From Candidatus Metaruminococcus caecorum (GTDB lineage Bacteria > Bacillota > Clostridia > Oscillospirales > Ruminococcaceae), in assembly GCA_904420045.1 (NCBI GenBank), contig CAJFTY010000060.1, positions 1 through 64,000 on the forward strand: 64,000 nt of DNA. Direction: 5' to 3'. The first letter of the stretch is position 1, and every line of letters begins with the position of its first letter. The translations under genes were made by a program, and so were the position numbers. Of this stretch, positions 45,371 through 55,302 are shown in pieces. The notes under the pieces were generated by a model, which was not told the origin of the DNA, did not search any database, and saw only the letters and a list, made by a program, of their open reading frames with translations.

Positions 45371-46885
45371 TTAGTTTGCCTTTAAAAACCGCTCTGCCGC
45401 CTCGAGCAAGGCTGTTTCCAACTGCTGACGAACGTCGTCGGACAGCTTGCCTGTATCCAGAATCGCCTTGGGGATCTCCGGATGCGCTTGCCCAATAAAT
45501 TCGAACAGATCCTGCTCAAACGCCTGGATTTGATCCAGAGGAATATCCTTTAAAAAGCCATTTACCACCGCGTAGATGATAATAACCTGGTACTCCACCG
45601 GGACTGGGGAGTTTTTGTCCTGCTTTAAAACTTCCACGATCCGCTCGCCCTGGGCAAGCCGTTCTTTGGTGTCCGCGTCCAGGTCGGAGCCGAACTGGGA
45701 AAACGCCTGGAGTTCCCGGAACTGGGAATACAACAGCTTTAAGCTCCCCGCCACCTGTTTCATGGCCTTAATCTGGGCGTTTCCTCCCACCCGAGACACC
45801 GAGATGCCCGGGTTGACCGCCGGACGCACGCCGGCCCGGAACAGCTCGGTTTCCAAAAAGATCTGTCCGTCGGTGATGGAGATTACGTTGGTGGGGATAT
45901 ACGCAGACACGTCCCCGTCCTGGGTCTCGATGATGGGCAGGGCAGTCAAGGAACCGCCGCCGCTTTCCTTGTTTAAATTCGCCGCCCGCTCCAACAGCCG
46001 GGAATGGAGGTAAAACACATCGCCGGGGTACGCCTCCCGTCCCGGGGGGCGCTTTAACAGCAGCGACAGCGCACGGTAGGCCACCGCGTGCTTGGACAGG
46101 TCGTCGTAAACGCACAAAACGTCTTTTCCCTGCTCCATAAAGTACTCGCCCATGGCGCAGCCGGAATAGGGCGCGATGTATTGCAAAGGAGCCAGCTCCG
46201 ACGCGGAGGCGGACACCACAATGGTGTACTCCAAAGCGCCGTTTTTCTCCAGGGTGTCCACCACCTGGGCCACCGTGGACTGCTTCTGCCCGATGGCCAC
46301 ATAGACGCAGATCACTCCCTGCCCCTTTTGATTGACAATGGTGTCCAACGCGATGGCGGTCTTTCCCGTTTGACGGTCGCCGATAATCAGCTCCCGCTGG
46401 CCCCGGCCGATGGGGATCATCGAGTCGATGGCCTTGATGCCGGTCTGCAAAGGCCGGTTCACCGACTGGCGGGCGATGATGCCCGGCGCGGGGGATTCAA
46501 TGGGCCGGGTTTCATTGGTCAGCGCCTCTCCCTTGCCGTCGATGGGCTGCCCCAGGGCGTTCACCACCCGTCCCAGCAGGGCCTCCCCCACCGGGACGGA
46601 CACCAGCCGCCCGGTGCGGGATACCGCGTCCCCTTCTTTGATGTCGGTGTCCGGCCCCAGCATAACCGCGCCCACAAATTCCTGTTCCAAGTTTAAGGCC
46701 ATGCCGTACACCCCGCCGGGGAATTCCAAAAGCTCCCCGGCCATACAGCGGTCAAGCCCATAAATGCGGGCAATGCCGTCGCCCACCGTCACAACGCTCC
46801 CCACGTCGGACAGTTCGATTTTGTGCTCAAATTCCCGGATCTGCTGTTTAATTAAACTGCCGATCTCCTGCGGACGCAGTTCCAT
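45371..46885 (-). CDS. atpA: ATP synthase alpha subunit
   Basis: 504 residues. P-loop [15 protein letters not shown] near 170; the Arg-finger region is in [20 protein letters not shown]; the N-terminus has [20 protein letters not shown]. Regulatory F1 subunit. Full length, no anomalies. Confidence 0.98.
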   Translation of the reverse strand: MELRPQEIGSLIKQQIREFEHKIELSDVGSVVTVGDGIARIYGLDRCMAGELLEFPGGVYGMALNLEQEFVGAVMLGPDTDIKEGDAVSRTGRLVSVPVGEALLGRVVNALGQPIDGKGEALTNETRPIESPAPGIIARQSVNRPLQTGIKAIDSMIPIGRGQRELIIGDRQTGKTAIALDTIVNQKGQGVICVYVAIGQKQSTVAQVVDTLEKNGALEYTIVVSASASELAPLQYIAPYSGCAMGEYFMEQGKDVLCVYDDLSKHAVAYRALSLLLKRPPGREAYPGDVFYLHSRLLERAANLNKESGGGSLTALPIIETQDGDVSAYIPTNVISITDGQIFLETELFRAGVRPAVNPGISVSRVGGNAQIKAMKQVAGSLKLLYSQFRELQAFSQFGSDLDADTKERLAQGERIVEVLKQDKNSPVPVEYQVIIIYAVVNGFLKDIPLDQIQAFEQDLFEFIGQAHPEIPKAILDTGKLSDDVRQQLETALLEAAERFLKAN

Positions 46886-46932
46886 AGCGTTTGTTCCATC
46901 CTTTCCTTTTGAGGGTGCGGGGCAGCCCCTTG

Positions 46933-47478
46933 TTAAGCTGGGAGCTCATCCACTGCTTTTTTCAGTGTTGCAAGCTCCCCTTTGACGGTGGCGTCGATCC
47001 GGGAGCCCTCCATCTCAATCAGCAGTCCGCCGATCACCCCAGGCTCCACCCGGCAGTCAAGCTCCACTCGCTTACCGGTTTTTTTCTCCAACGCTGCGGC
47101 CAGCCGGACGCGCTGTTCTTCCTCCAGGGGAACCGCCGTCGTCGCCGTTATGTTTAGTATATTTTTATATTGATTATACAATTCGGAGTAATAATCTGTA
47201 ATTTCCATCGCCAACAAAACCCGGCGGTTTTGGATCAGAAGCTTTAAAAACCCCAGGGTGTCGGGGGAAAGCGCCTGTCCGAACGCCGCGCCCGCCAGCT
47301 CCTGCCGCTGCCGGGCGGACACCGCTGGGGAATCCAGCAGTACGGCGTATTCCGGGAATTCCTGGAAGGTCTGCCGAAGGAACATAAGCTCCCGGAGCGT
47401 CCTCTCCTGGGAGCCGGATTCCTCCGCGATTTCAAACAGCGACCGGGCGTACAGCCGCTGCGGGGATTCGCTGTTCAT
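46933..47478 (-). CDS. atpH: ATP synthase delta subunit
   Basis: 181 residues; [20 protein letters not shown], then the C-terminal [20 protein letters not shown], the family signature. Peripheral-stalk cap of F1. 7 bases behind atpF. Confidence 0.94.
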   Translation of the reverse strand: MNSESPQRLYARSLFEIAEESGSQERTLRELMFLRQTFQEFPEYAVLLDSPAVSARQRQELAGAAFGQALSPDTLGFLKLLIQNRRVLLAMEITDYYSELYNQYKNILNITATTAVPLEEEQRVRLAAALEKKTGKRVELDCRVEPGVIGGLLIEMEGSRIDATVKGELATLKKAVDELPA

Positions 47479-47485
47479 AGGCCGG

Positions 47486-48007
47486 TCACTCCTTTTCCAG
47501 ATCGCCGATCACATCGTCCAGCAGTTGCCGGTGGTCGTCGGGCGAAAGTTCCTTCTGAAGGATTTTTTCCGCCGCCGCAAAGGCCACGCCGCTGATTTCC
47601 TGCTTCATTTTGCTTCTGGCCTGTTTTTCCTCAGTCTCAATGCGCTCTTCGGCTTTTTGGACGATGTGGGCGGCGTTTTGTTTGGCCTCGGCCACAATTT
47701 CCTCCGAACGGGACTGGGCCCGGCGGGAGGCCTCCTGCATCAGGGCGTTCGCTTCCTGCTTTGCATTTGCCATCTGGGCTTCGTACTGCGCCTTAGTCTG
47801 CTGGGCAGCCGCCTCAGCCTCGCCGGCGCGTCGGTAGGTGTCCTCCACCTCCTGCCGGCGTTTATTGAGCATCTCTTTCACCGGCTTGTACAGAAAGTGC
47901 TTGAGGATCAGACACAGGATCAGCAGGTTGACAATGGTCAGGATATCCGTCCAGACATTGACGCTGATAAACGGCTCGGTTGCCGCTTCTAATACGATCC
48001 AGCTCAC
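47486..48007 (-). CDS. atpF: ATP synthase b subunit
   Basis: 173 residues. N-terminal membrane helix (WTDILTIVNLLILCLILKHF), then a long charged coiled coil (RRQEVEDTYRRAGEAEAAAQ). Stator subunit. It is separated from atpE by 339 bases of hairpin repeats, unusual in this operon. Confidence 0.95.
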   Translation of the reverse strand: MSWIVLEAATEPFISVNVWTDILTIVNLLILCLILKHFLYKPVKEMLNKRRQEVEDTYRRAGEAEAAAQQTKAQYEAQMANAKQEANALMQEASRRAQSRSEEIVAEAKQNAAHIVQKAEERIETEEKQARSKMKQEISGVAFAAAEKILQKELSPDDHRQLLDDVIGDLEKE

Positions 48008-48041
48008 GCAAAAAGCCTCCTAACGGTTGCAGATCTCAAGT

Positions 48042-48115
48042 AGTAGCGCCGCTTTGCGGCAGTTGGTATGTTGTCTCATCAGCAATTTTCCCAATGGACT
48101 TTCGACCCGAAAGTC
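48042..48115. repeat. Degenerate copy of the three-way-junction repeat plus 3' hairpin
   Basis: CGCCGC-ttt-GCGGC arm, weakened second arm GGTATgttGTCTC, right end CAGCAATTTTC, then CCAATG and hairpin GGACTTTC-gaccc-GAAAGTCC. The left closing arm is not recognisable. Confidence 0.6.
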
Positions 48116-48137
48116 CTATGCACCGAGCGTAGGCAAT

Positions 48138-48240
48138 GAAAATTCTGGCGCCGCTTTGCGGCGGTTGACACGTTGTGTCAACAAGAATTTTCCAAGAACG
48201 TATTCCATACGTTCTTTATGGACTTTTGGACCCGAAAGTA
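48138..48240. repeat. Three-way-junction repeat (copy B) plus module
   Basis: Closing stem GAAAATTC (48138) / GAATTTTC (48185) encloses CGCCGC-ttt-GCGGCG and TTGACAC-gtt-GTGTCAA. Downstream module CCATACGTTCTTTATGGACT and TTTGG-accc-GAAAG matches that at serA's end. Confidence 0.75.
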
Positions 48241-48262
48241 TAACCTGCTTGCTTCCCCCTAT

Positions 48263-48345
48263 GAAAATTGCGGTTTTGCGAAGCAAAAGATGAGACGTTG
48301 TCTCATCAGCAATTTTCCCAATGAACTTTCCGCGGGAAAGTTCTA
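48263..48345. repeat. Three-way-junction repeat (copy C) abutting the atpE stop
   Basis: Closing stem GAAAATTGC (48263) / GCAATTTTC (48309) encloses TTTTGC-gaa-GCAAAA and GATGAGAC-gtt-GTCTCATC. Then CCAATG and hairpin GAACTTTC-cgcg-GAAAGTTC, then TATTTATAA at the atpE stop. About 79 bases match the copy at 53159 with one mismatch. Confidence 0.82.
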
Positions 48346-48346
48346 T

Positions 48347-49363
<1,017 letters not shown>

Positions 49364-49377
<14 letters not shown>

Positions 49378-49753
49378 AACTTTTCCCCTCCTTTCCAAAG
49401 ATTCCGCAGGCCATCAGCGACAACCTGGGCGCCAGCATGGGCGCAGCCACCGCCAGAGGATGCAGATACGGCGCCGCAAACCCCAGCGTCAGCACTAAGG
49501 CGGTCAGCGCATACCGGATCAGATACTGCACCCTCATGTAGGAACTCGCCTTGTTCGGAGGCCGGTACACCGCCTTGACCACGGCGATTGCCAGCATCCG
49601 GAAATTGAGCAGCGTGTAAACGGTGCCCAAAATCAGCCCCAGCACCCACTCATAGGTAAACGCGCCCAACGGCAGCGCAATCAGCGTAGCCAGCAGGTCG
49701 ATCACTCCCGTCCCTGCCGCCACCTGTTTCATCTCCCGTTTAAACAGCGCCAT
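49364..49753 (-). CDS. atpI: ATP synthase I-type small membrane protein
   Basis: 129 residues from ATG 49753 (GGAGAAG upstream). Four membrane segments (GVIDLLATLIALPLGAFTYE, VLGLILGTVYTLLNFRMLAI and two C-terminal ones). First gene of the operon; AtpI/ATP-synt_I proteins assist c-ring assembly. The longer track start (49897) is GC-rich and improbable. Spacer 49754-50037 upstream shows no convincing promoter. Confidence 0.8.
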
Positions 49754-50037
49754 GATCCGGCTTCTCCTTTCGTCCGTCCTGCCACCGGGTCTGTTTGAGC
49801 GCCCCCGGCAACCCCATCTGTGAGCATGTCCCTCAGCCGCCCAAATTTGGCGTATGCCGGACCGCTTTGCGCCTCCTGATGAAAAGCTGCACGGCAAGGA
49901 TCACCGAACCGCCGCAATCCCTGCTTTTTCCACGGTTCGCACTTCCCGCGCGGAATTCACAAGCGCTGTTTCCTATTAACAAGATAACCCAAAGGCAGGC
50001 GTTTATGTGCGATCCGAAAAAGCCCGCCAGAAAATCG

Positions 50038-51267
50038 TCAGCGGTCAAAGCCGCCCCGCTCGATAAAAAATTCCCGGATCGCTACGGCGCATCCCGCCAG
50101 ATAAATCATTTTTTTGGAGATCACGCTTTCTTTGACCATGTCCTCCAAACGGTAGTGGGCCAGATGCGCCATCCGGGCCTTTACATACTCCAAAAACGCC
50201 TTGTTCAGGCAGATGTCTCCAAAAAAGACCACCTTTTCCGGATCGAACAGGGTAATCATATGGTTGACCGCAATGGCAAAATACTCCGCCCCGTTTTTAA
50301 AAATCTCCGCGACCGGCTTGTCCGCAAACTGCAGCGAGACATTCTGCACCAGCACGCCCACATTGTCCGGATTTCCCCCAGTGGCTTCAAACAGCGCGGG
50401 GGTTTGCTCTTTTGAGTACACCTGCCGCACCTTGCCAAGCAGTGCCGGACGGGAGATCTCCGTCACCGTACAGCCCACCCGGCCGCAGCTGCACTCCTTT
50501 CCACCGGGATTGACGATCATATGCCCAAACCGGGCCGCCCGGTTGTTGGTGCCGGAATAAATCCGGTTTTGCAGCACCACCGCCGCGTCGATTTCGTCCC
50601 CATACCGGATAAACACCATATTCCGGGGCTTGACCTGCTCCTTAAAATCAAAATCAATTTCCGCCAGCGCCAGGGCGCGAACGGTTTCATGCACCGTCAC
50701 CGGCATGCCCACCGCCTGTTCCAGTTCTTTTTTCAGCCCGGTCAGATCGGGAACATAATGCTCCACTGCCACCTGCATGCGGGCATACTCACTTTCAGAT
50801 ACGCCCACCCCTACGCCCAGAATATCTGAATCGTCCAGGCAGTTGTTCGCCTTTGCCCCTGCGATCATCTCGCGGATCTTATGCACTGCCTGCGGGCGCT
50901 TGTCCTGAGGATCCAACGTGTAAAACTGCTTGTCCAGCACTTCTCCGTTGATGTTGGACAGCCCGATGCTGATGCACCCGGCGTCCACCACCACGCCAAA
51001 GGCGAATTTGTAGTTGCTGTTAATATCCAGTAAAATTTTTTTGCGGCCTCGGGCGGCCTTTTGTCCCAAAAGGTTCATCTCACCCTTTTCATAGATCACG
51101 CCCTGCTCAATCATCTCGTTCGTGATAATGGTCACCGCCGCCCGGGTCAGCTCCAGCGCAGCCGAAATATCAATTCGGGAGGTGGGCCCTTTTTGGCGCA
51201 GCAGCTTTAAAATCTGCATTCGGTTGCGCCGTTTCAAGTCCAATTTGCTAATTCCGAATTGATCCAT
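50038..51267 (-). CDS. ROK-family transcriptional regulator
   Basis: 409 residues from ATG 51267 (AAGGAG upstream). N-terminal winged HTH (RMQILKLLRQKGPTSRIDIS), then a ROK sugar-kinase-like domain with a zinc-type motif NPGGKECSCGRVGCTVTEIS. Resembles NagC/Mlc/XylR repressors, which sense sugars or sugar phosphates. No sugar genes lie near; its target may be itself. An operator-like repeat lies upstream. Confidence 0.88.
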   Translation of the reverse strand: MDQFGISKLDLKRRNRMQILKLLRQKGPTSRIDISAALELTRAAVTIITNEMIEQGVIYEKGEMNLLGQKAARGRKKILLDINSNYKFAFGVVVDAGCISIGLSNINGEVLDKQFYTLDPQDKRPQAVHKIREMIAGAKANNCLDDSDILGVGVGVSESEYARMQVAVEHYVPDLTGLKKELEQAVGMPVTVHETVRALALAEIDFDFKEQVKPRNMVFIRYGDEIDAAVVLQNRIYSGTNNRAARFGHMIVNPGGKECSCGRVGCTVTEISRPALLGKVRQVYSKEQTPALFEATGGNPDNVGVLVQNVSLQFADKPVAEIFKNGAEYFAIAVNHMITLFDPEKVVFFGDICLNKAFLEYVKARMAHLAHYRLEDMVKESVISKKMIYLAGCAVAIREFFIERGGFDR

Positions 51268-51352
51268 TTCGACTACTCCTTTTATCATGATCCGATGCCA
51301 GAAATATCCTGTGATTACCTTCAGTGTACTAAAATTAATTCGTCAATACAAT

Positions 51353-51383
51353 GAACAATTTGTTAATATGTGTAAATTTGTTC
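51353..51383 (-). promoter_or_regulatory. Operator-like inverted repeat before the ROK gene
   Basis: GAACAATTTGTT on the plus strand and AAATTTGTTC about 9 bases later form near-perfect AT-rich arms, 86 bases before the ROK start, like NagC/Mlc sites. Confidence 0.5.
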
Positions 51384-51385
51384 TT

Positions 51386-51976
51386 CTATTCGTTGCTTTT
51401 TTGTGTATAAAGAATTGGCTGAATCTGCCGGCCCTCCAAAGCGGCTTCCACCGTCGGGGCAATTTGAGAAAAATCCGCCACGATGGAAGTAGGCTTTTTC
51501 TCACAGTTGTCCTGATTCATAGGCACAAAATAGTAGTTTTTCATATTGAGCAGCGCGCCGATATTTTTTGCGCTGCCCGCCAGCGCATCGTTGGTGGAGA
51601 CTGCTAAAACCACCGGCCGGGAGTTCCTGAGATGGGATTTGACCGCCATGGTCACCGGGGTGTCCACAATTGAGGCGGCCAGTTTTGCCAAAGTATTCCC
51701 GGTGCAGGGCGCCACCACCAGCGCGTCGAACATCCGCTTGGGGCCAATGGGCTCCGCCTGCTGAATGGTGTGGATCACACTTTTTCCACAGATGCTTTCA
51801 ATCTGCGCAATAAAGTCCTCCGCCTTGCCAAATCGTGTGTCCAGGTTGTAGGCGTTGTAGGACAGAATGGGGTACAAGTCGTATCCCTGTTGAGTTAGCT
51901 GCTCCATCTGGCGGATGACCGTGCTGAAGGTGCAAAACGATCCGCACAGGGCAAACCCTAATGTTGTCGGTTTCAT
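51386..51976 (-). CDS. dpaB: Dipicolinate synthase subunit B
   Basis: 196 residues, flavoprotein-like fold of the DpaB/SpoVFB family: FALCGSFCTFSTVIRQMEQL at the start, LVVAPCTGNTLAKLAASIVD in the middle. With DpaA it makes dipicolinic acid in the mother cell. One base separates it from dpaA. Confidence 0.93.
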   Translation of the reverse strand: MKPTTLGFALCGSFCTFSTVIRQMEQLTQQGYDLYPILSYNAYNLDTRFGKAEDFIAQIESICGKSVIHTIQQAEPIGPKRMFDALVVAPCTGNTLAKLAASIVDTPVTMAVKSHLRNSRPVVLAVSTNDALAGSAKNIGALLNMKNYYFVPMNQDNCEKKPTSIVADFSQIAPTVEAALEGRQIQPILYTQKSNE

Positions 51977-51977
51977 A

Positions 51978-52856
51978 TTATTCGCTTCCCCTTTCCTGAA
52001 TCATGTTGCGTATCGTGTTGCAGATGATTTCTCCTGCGGTTACAGGCGCCACTTTTCCGGGAAGCGACAGCGCCCAAATCGCCTTGACGCCCAGCTCTTT
52101 TGCCATGGTAAAATCCACTCCGCCCGGCTTGGAGGCTAGGTCAATCAGCAGACTTCCCTTTTTCATCGCCCGCAGGACAGAACGGTCAAACAGCATGGCA
52201 GGCACGGTGTTGAGCACCAGGTCGTACTGTCCTACCACGCTGGGAAGCTCCCGGATGGGAACCGCCTTGCAGCCGTACACCTGAATCCAGGCCAGGTCCC
52301 CATATTTTCGGGCAGAAACGGAAACCTCCATCCCCAACCCGCTCAGCGCCCGAATCAGTGCCTTAGAAATACGCCCAAACCCGGTGATCAGACATTTTTG
52401 TCCGTACAGAGTGGTGGGCATTTCCTCCATGGCGATCTGAATGGCGCCCTCCGCGGTGGGAACAGCGTTTAATACCGCCAGTTCCTCCCGCTCCATGTAG
52501 TCGATCAGTTCCAGTCCCTGCAAATGGCACATGGCGGCCAGGGATTTTCCTGCCTTGCCGGCAAATATCACGGTGTCAGGGCTTGCGGCCTCCAGGACAT
52601 CCTGAAGCCGGGTATGTTTATGTGAAAGAGGCATGTTTACATGTTCAGAATCATTGCTTGCGGGAATGGGAAACACAATGTAGTCGGGCGGTCCGCCCAG
52701 CTCGCACACAGACTCAATGGGAATCACCCGGTCGTCGAGCTCCACATCGTTGTCAAATCCCAAAGCGTAGACGGTGTATTCCCGGGCCAGATGCCCGGCT
52801 ACAAACGCCTGACGCAGATCTCCTCCCGCAACCAAAAAGGTCTTATCGCTCTTCAT
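51978..52856 (-). CDS. dpaA: Dipicolinate synthase subunit A
   Basis: 292 residues from ATG 52856 (GGGGGA upstream). Rossmann domains of the SpoVFA family: TFLVAGGDLRQAFVAGHLAR, LITGFGRISKALIRALSGLG and LIDLASKPGGVDFTMAKELG. The product supplies Ca-DPA to the spore core. No sigmaK promoter could be assigned in the repeat-rich upstream region. The longer 356-residue track start runs into repeats. Confidence 0.93.
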   Translation of the reverse strand: MKSDKTFLVAGGDLRQAFVAGHLAREYTVYALGFDNDVELDDRVIPIESVCELGGPPDYIVFPIPASNDSEHVNMPLSHKHTRLQDVLEAASPDTVIFAGKAGKSLAAMCHLQGLELIDYMEREELAVLNAVPTAEGAIQIAMEEMPTTLYGQKCLITGFGRISKALIRALSGLGMEVSVSARKYGDLAWIQVYGCKAVPIRELPSVVGQYDLVLNTVPAMLFDRSVLRAMKKGSLLIDLASKPGGVDFTMAKELGVKAIWALSLPGKVAPVTAGEIICNTIRNMIQERGSE

Positions 52857-53000
52857 AAGAAGTCCCCCATCGGTTGTAATAGAATTTGTCATGTATAAAA
52901 TCCAACCTTTTCCCGGACGTTTGCCCGGGCCTCCGGCCGGATGATGGTTTCTTATTTTCCTGTTTACGAAAAACGAGCTTGTGCCGCAGCGCCCGCTCGT

Positions 53001-53054
53001 AAAAGGATGGCGCCGCTTGTGCGGCGGACGGCGTTTCACGCCATCCATCCTTTT
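53001..53054. repeat. Three-way-junction repeat (copy D)
   Basis: AAAAGGATGG (53001) / CCATCCTTTT (53045) encloses CGCCGC-ttgt-GCGGCG and GGCGT-ttc-ACGCC. Closing stem resembles that at 32186 (AAAAGGTTGG). Confidence 0.72.
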
Positions 53055-53067
53055 TGTACCTTTCCAC

Positions 53068-53141
53068 GGGAAATCGCTTTACCGCGCCCCGGTGCTGAAA
53101 AATACCTGCCGGTACGGCGGGGATTTTTCCAATGGATTTTC
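53068..53141. repeat. Repeat copy E (GAAAAAT...ATTTTTC)
   Basis: About 72 bases including ACCGCGCCCCGGT and GAAAAAT-acctGCCGgtaCGGCgggg-ATTTTTC, then CCAATGGATTTT. Nearly identical to 53230-53303. Confidence 0.78.
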
Positions 53142-53158
53142 ATTCAGCTTCCCCATAT

Positions 53159-53235
53159 GAAAATTGCGGTTTTGCGAAGCAAAAGATGAGACGTTGTCTC
53201 ATCAGCAATTTTACCAATGAACTTTCCGCGGGAAA
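53159..53235. repeat. Three-way-junction repeat (copy F)
   Basis: Same as copy C at 48263: GAAAATTGC...GCAATTTT enclosing TTTTGC-gaa-GCAAAA and GATGAGAC-gtt-GTCTCATC, followed by CCAATGAACTTTCCGCGGGA. One mismatch in about 79 bases. Confidence 0.82.
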
Positions 53236-53325
53236 TAGCTTCACCGCGCCTCGGTGCTGAAAAATACCTGCCGGTACGGCGGGGATTTTTCCAATGGATT
53301 TTTTGAACCAAAAAATCCTATATCA
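53230..53325. repeat. Repeat copy G plus hairpin module
   Basis: Second copy of 53068-53141, followed by hairpin GGATTTTTT-gaacc-AAAAAATCC and TATA. The rest of the spacer (52857-53000 and 53326-53365) has GC-rich short inverted repeats but no gene. Confidence 0.76.
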
Positions 53326-53370
53326 TCCTATGGCGTCCACGCCGGGTGGGTTCCACCTTTTTCGAAACGG

Positions 53371-53414
53371 CAAACGCCCCTCAAAGCCGGGTATTCCCGG
53401 CCCTGAGGGGCGTT
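53371..53414 (-). terminator. Terminator-like hairpin of the DUF1015 gene
   Basis: AAACGCCCCTCA / TGAGGGGCGTTT with an inner CCGGG/CCCGG stem, about 25 bases past the stop. Confidence 0.75.
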
Positions 53415-53436
53415 TACACATTTTATTTTTTGCTTG

Positions 53437-54702
53437 TTACCGGATTCGTCTTGACTCCAGATAGTACCGCTTGTCCCATGCATGCCCCATAGAAAAGGTC
53501 TTTCTGGGCAGTGCACCGTCCAAAATCACTGTGGGAAACAGCTGGGATTTCTCCATATTGGGGAGCAAAAAGCCCACGTTACTCGGCTGTTCCGACAGCT
53601 CCCGAACCACTTGCTCTCCATGGATATAATCCACTTTTCCGCCGTTGTCCCGCAGATACTCGTCCAAAAACGCCTGCAAAGATCCCACCGCCAGATTGGA
53701 GCAGGGATTTTTGATCCACAGCTCCTGCTCCCTTCCCTGCCGAAGCACCGTGATCTTTTGTCCGTTGCAGGGAGTTTCCGAAAGCAGAAAATACTCCGCC
53801 AGACGTTTCATCATGTTATCCGGGTCCGCGCCGAATACCACCCGGTGGATCGGCTCGAATTCCAGCGCCGGGTCGTGGATATTTACAAGCTCCACCAGGG
53901 CGTACCGGGCGGGATGTACGGCCGCCTGCTCAGGCGAGAGTACCGCCTTCAGGTTTTCGTAGCAGGCTTTGGCGGTGGCCAGCGAATGGTTGCCATCGCC
54001 CACCGCAAACAGCAGCGCCCCTTTTCCGGCCACCTGGTATTTTTCTTCGAATACCTCCTGGTCGGCCAGGGTTGTTAAGGCCTCCTGCACTCCGCCGGCC
54101 CTGTCTTTGGGAACCTGCCAGCCCCGAATGCTCCCTCCGTTTTCCATCAGCGCAAAATCGTAGACCTGCTTTAGCTCCCCCGTCTGGGCTCCCAGCGGCT
54201 CAATCACCGTGCGGGCCTGGTCATCCACCAGCAGCATGATGTGAGGAAGCTCCAGCGCGGCGTTTTCCCGCACCCTGACCCTGGGAGGAATTCGCTCCAA
54301 AACCGTCCCCTCGGTGGCCCGGATCAACGACTGGGAACCCCGGGCGTAATCGTACTGTTCCAGATCCACCGCACCTACCAGGCCCTTGCGCACCTGTTTG
54401 TCCGCCAGGGTGCGCTCCACATAAAGAAAGCTGTCGCAAAGCACTTGCAGCAGATCTTCCTGCAAATACTTCTCCATCGTTTGATTGATCGTTTGGATGC
54501 GCCCGGGAAGATCTTCTCCCTCCAGATATACCTCCGGCAGGGTGATGTGCAGGGTGGAGGGCGCCTCACCGACCTGTTCTTCCACCCGGTGCCAGTAGTC
54601 CGGCTCCGAGGTGTACTGGTCGCAGGCGACCACGCTCCACTTGGTCATATCCACATTCTTGGGGAGCAAAATATCCGCAGTGCAAAATACAGCTTTATCC
54701 AT
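53437..54702 (-). CDS. DUF1015-family protein (possible serine-kinase relative)
   Basis: 421 residues. CTADILLPKNVDMTKWSVVA, DQYTSEPDYWHRVEE, LFAVGDGNHSLATAKACYEN and LALVELVNIHDPALEF-like segments mark DUF1015. An archaeal member (SerK) phosphorylates free serine with ADP, and clostridial members often sit next to serC-serA, so a role in serine or phosphoserine metabolism is plausible. Here it stands alone, 15 kb from serC-serA. Confidence 0.85.
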   Translation of the reverse strand: MDKAVFCTADILLPKNVDMTKWSVVACDQYTSEPDYWHRVEEQVGEAPSTLHITLPEVYLEGEDLPGRIQTINQTMEKYLQEDLLQVLCDSFLYVERTLADKQVRKGLVGAVDLEQYDYARGSQSLIRATEGTVLERIPPRVRVRENAALELPHIMLLVDDQARTVIEPLGAQTGELKQVYDFALMENGGSIRGWQVPKDRAGGVQEALTTLADQEVFEEKYQVAGKGALLFAVGDGNHSLATAKACYENLKAVLSPEQAAVHPARYALVELVNIHDPALEFEPIHRVVFGADPDNMMKRLAEYFLLSETPCNGQKITVLRQGREQELWIKNPCSNLAVGSLQAFLDEYLRDNGGKVDYIHGEQVVRELSEQPSNVGFLLPNMEKSQLFPTVILDGALPRKTFSMGHAWDKRYYLESRRIR

Positions 54703-54742
54703 ATTCGATCCCTTTCTTTCTCAATCCTTCATCGTTGCTTTT

Positions 54743-54771
54743 AGTATACCGGATATCCGCCGGGATTACAA
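54743..54771 (-). promoter_or_regulatory. Promoter of the DUF1015 gene
   Basis: Minus strand TTGTAA, 17 bases, TATACT, about 40 bases before the ATG. Confidence 0.7.
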
Positions 54772-54865
54772 GGTTTGACACAGTCTCTTTCCCCTCCATT
54801 AGATTGCGCGTATTTTGCGTGTAATCGTATGTGGAAGAACCAAGAATGATGTTGCCTGCAAAAGA

Positions 54866-54890
54866 AAAAAGCGTCCGCTTTGCAGACGCT
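54866..54890 (-). terminator. Terminator of the ribbon-helix-helix gene
   Basis: AGCGTC-tgcaaagc-GGACGCT-like stem followed by TTTTTTC on the minus strand, starting at the stop codon. Confidence 0.8.
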
Positions 54891-55097
54891 TTACTTTTTG
54901 CTGATCTCTTTAAATTTTCCGATGTCTTCCGGCGTAATCGGGCCGTTGATGCTTTCAAACTCCTGAATGCACCGGCGGATCAGGTGAATAATCTGTCCTT
55001 TTCCGCTTCTGGTCTCGGCTCCAGCAATGTAAAAAAGCTTGTCGTAAGTCTCTTCATCAATTTTAAAACTGATATTTTTCTCTCCCGGATTTGTCAA
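54891..55097 (-). CDS. Small ribbon-helix-helix (Arc/MetJ-like) protein
   Basis: 68 residues. KNISFKIDEETYDKLFYIAG is a beta strand then helix as in Arc-type RHH domains, followed by GQIIHLIRRCIQEFESING. Probably a dimeric DNA-binding regulator. No toxin partner lies nearby. Weak ribosome site; start ATG 55097 taken from the track. Confidence 0.65.
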   Translation of the reverse strand: MTNPGEKNISFKIDEETYDKLFYIAGAETRSGKGQIIHLIRRCIQEFESINGPITPEDIGKFKEISKK

Positions 55098-55254
55098 ATT
55101 CGCACGCCCCCCAAATGATAAATTAATTTGATCATATAGGAAGTTTGCGCTGTAATTTGCACATTACACGTCGTTGACATGTTGAAAATTTTGCCAAGCC
55201 TATAAAATTCCCGAAACAGGGCAACCATCCGTCGGCTCTGTCGGATGGAGAAAC

Positions 55255-55289
55255 GAAAAAAGGACCGCATGTTTGTGCGGTCCTTTTTA
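55255..55289 (-). terminator. Terminator of the PrsA/SurA-like gene
   Basis: AAAAAGGACCGCA / TGCGGTCCTTTTT, 13 bp, at 14 bases from the stop. Confidence 0.9.
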
Positions 55290-55302
55290 TGATCCGTTGC
55301 AA

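Noticed and set aside
49729-49917. 62-residue ORF before atpI as an AtpZ/AtpQ-like gene
   Set aside because: No membrane helices and no family resemblance; low-complexity GC-rich translation.
54891-55097. Toxin-antitoxin pair with the RHH protein as antitoxin
   Set aside because: No adjacent toxin-sized ORF on the same strand; it is flanked by its own terminator and a noncoding spacer.
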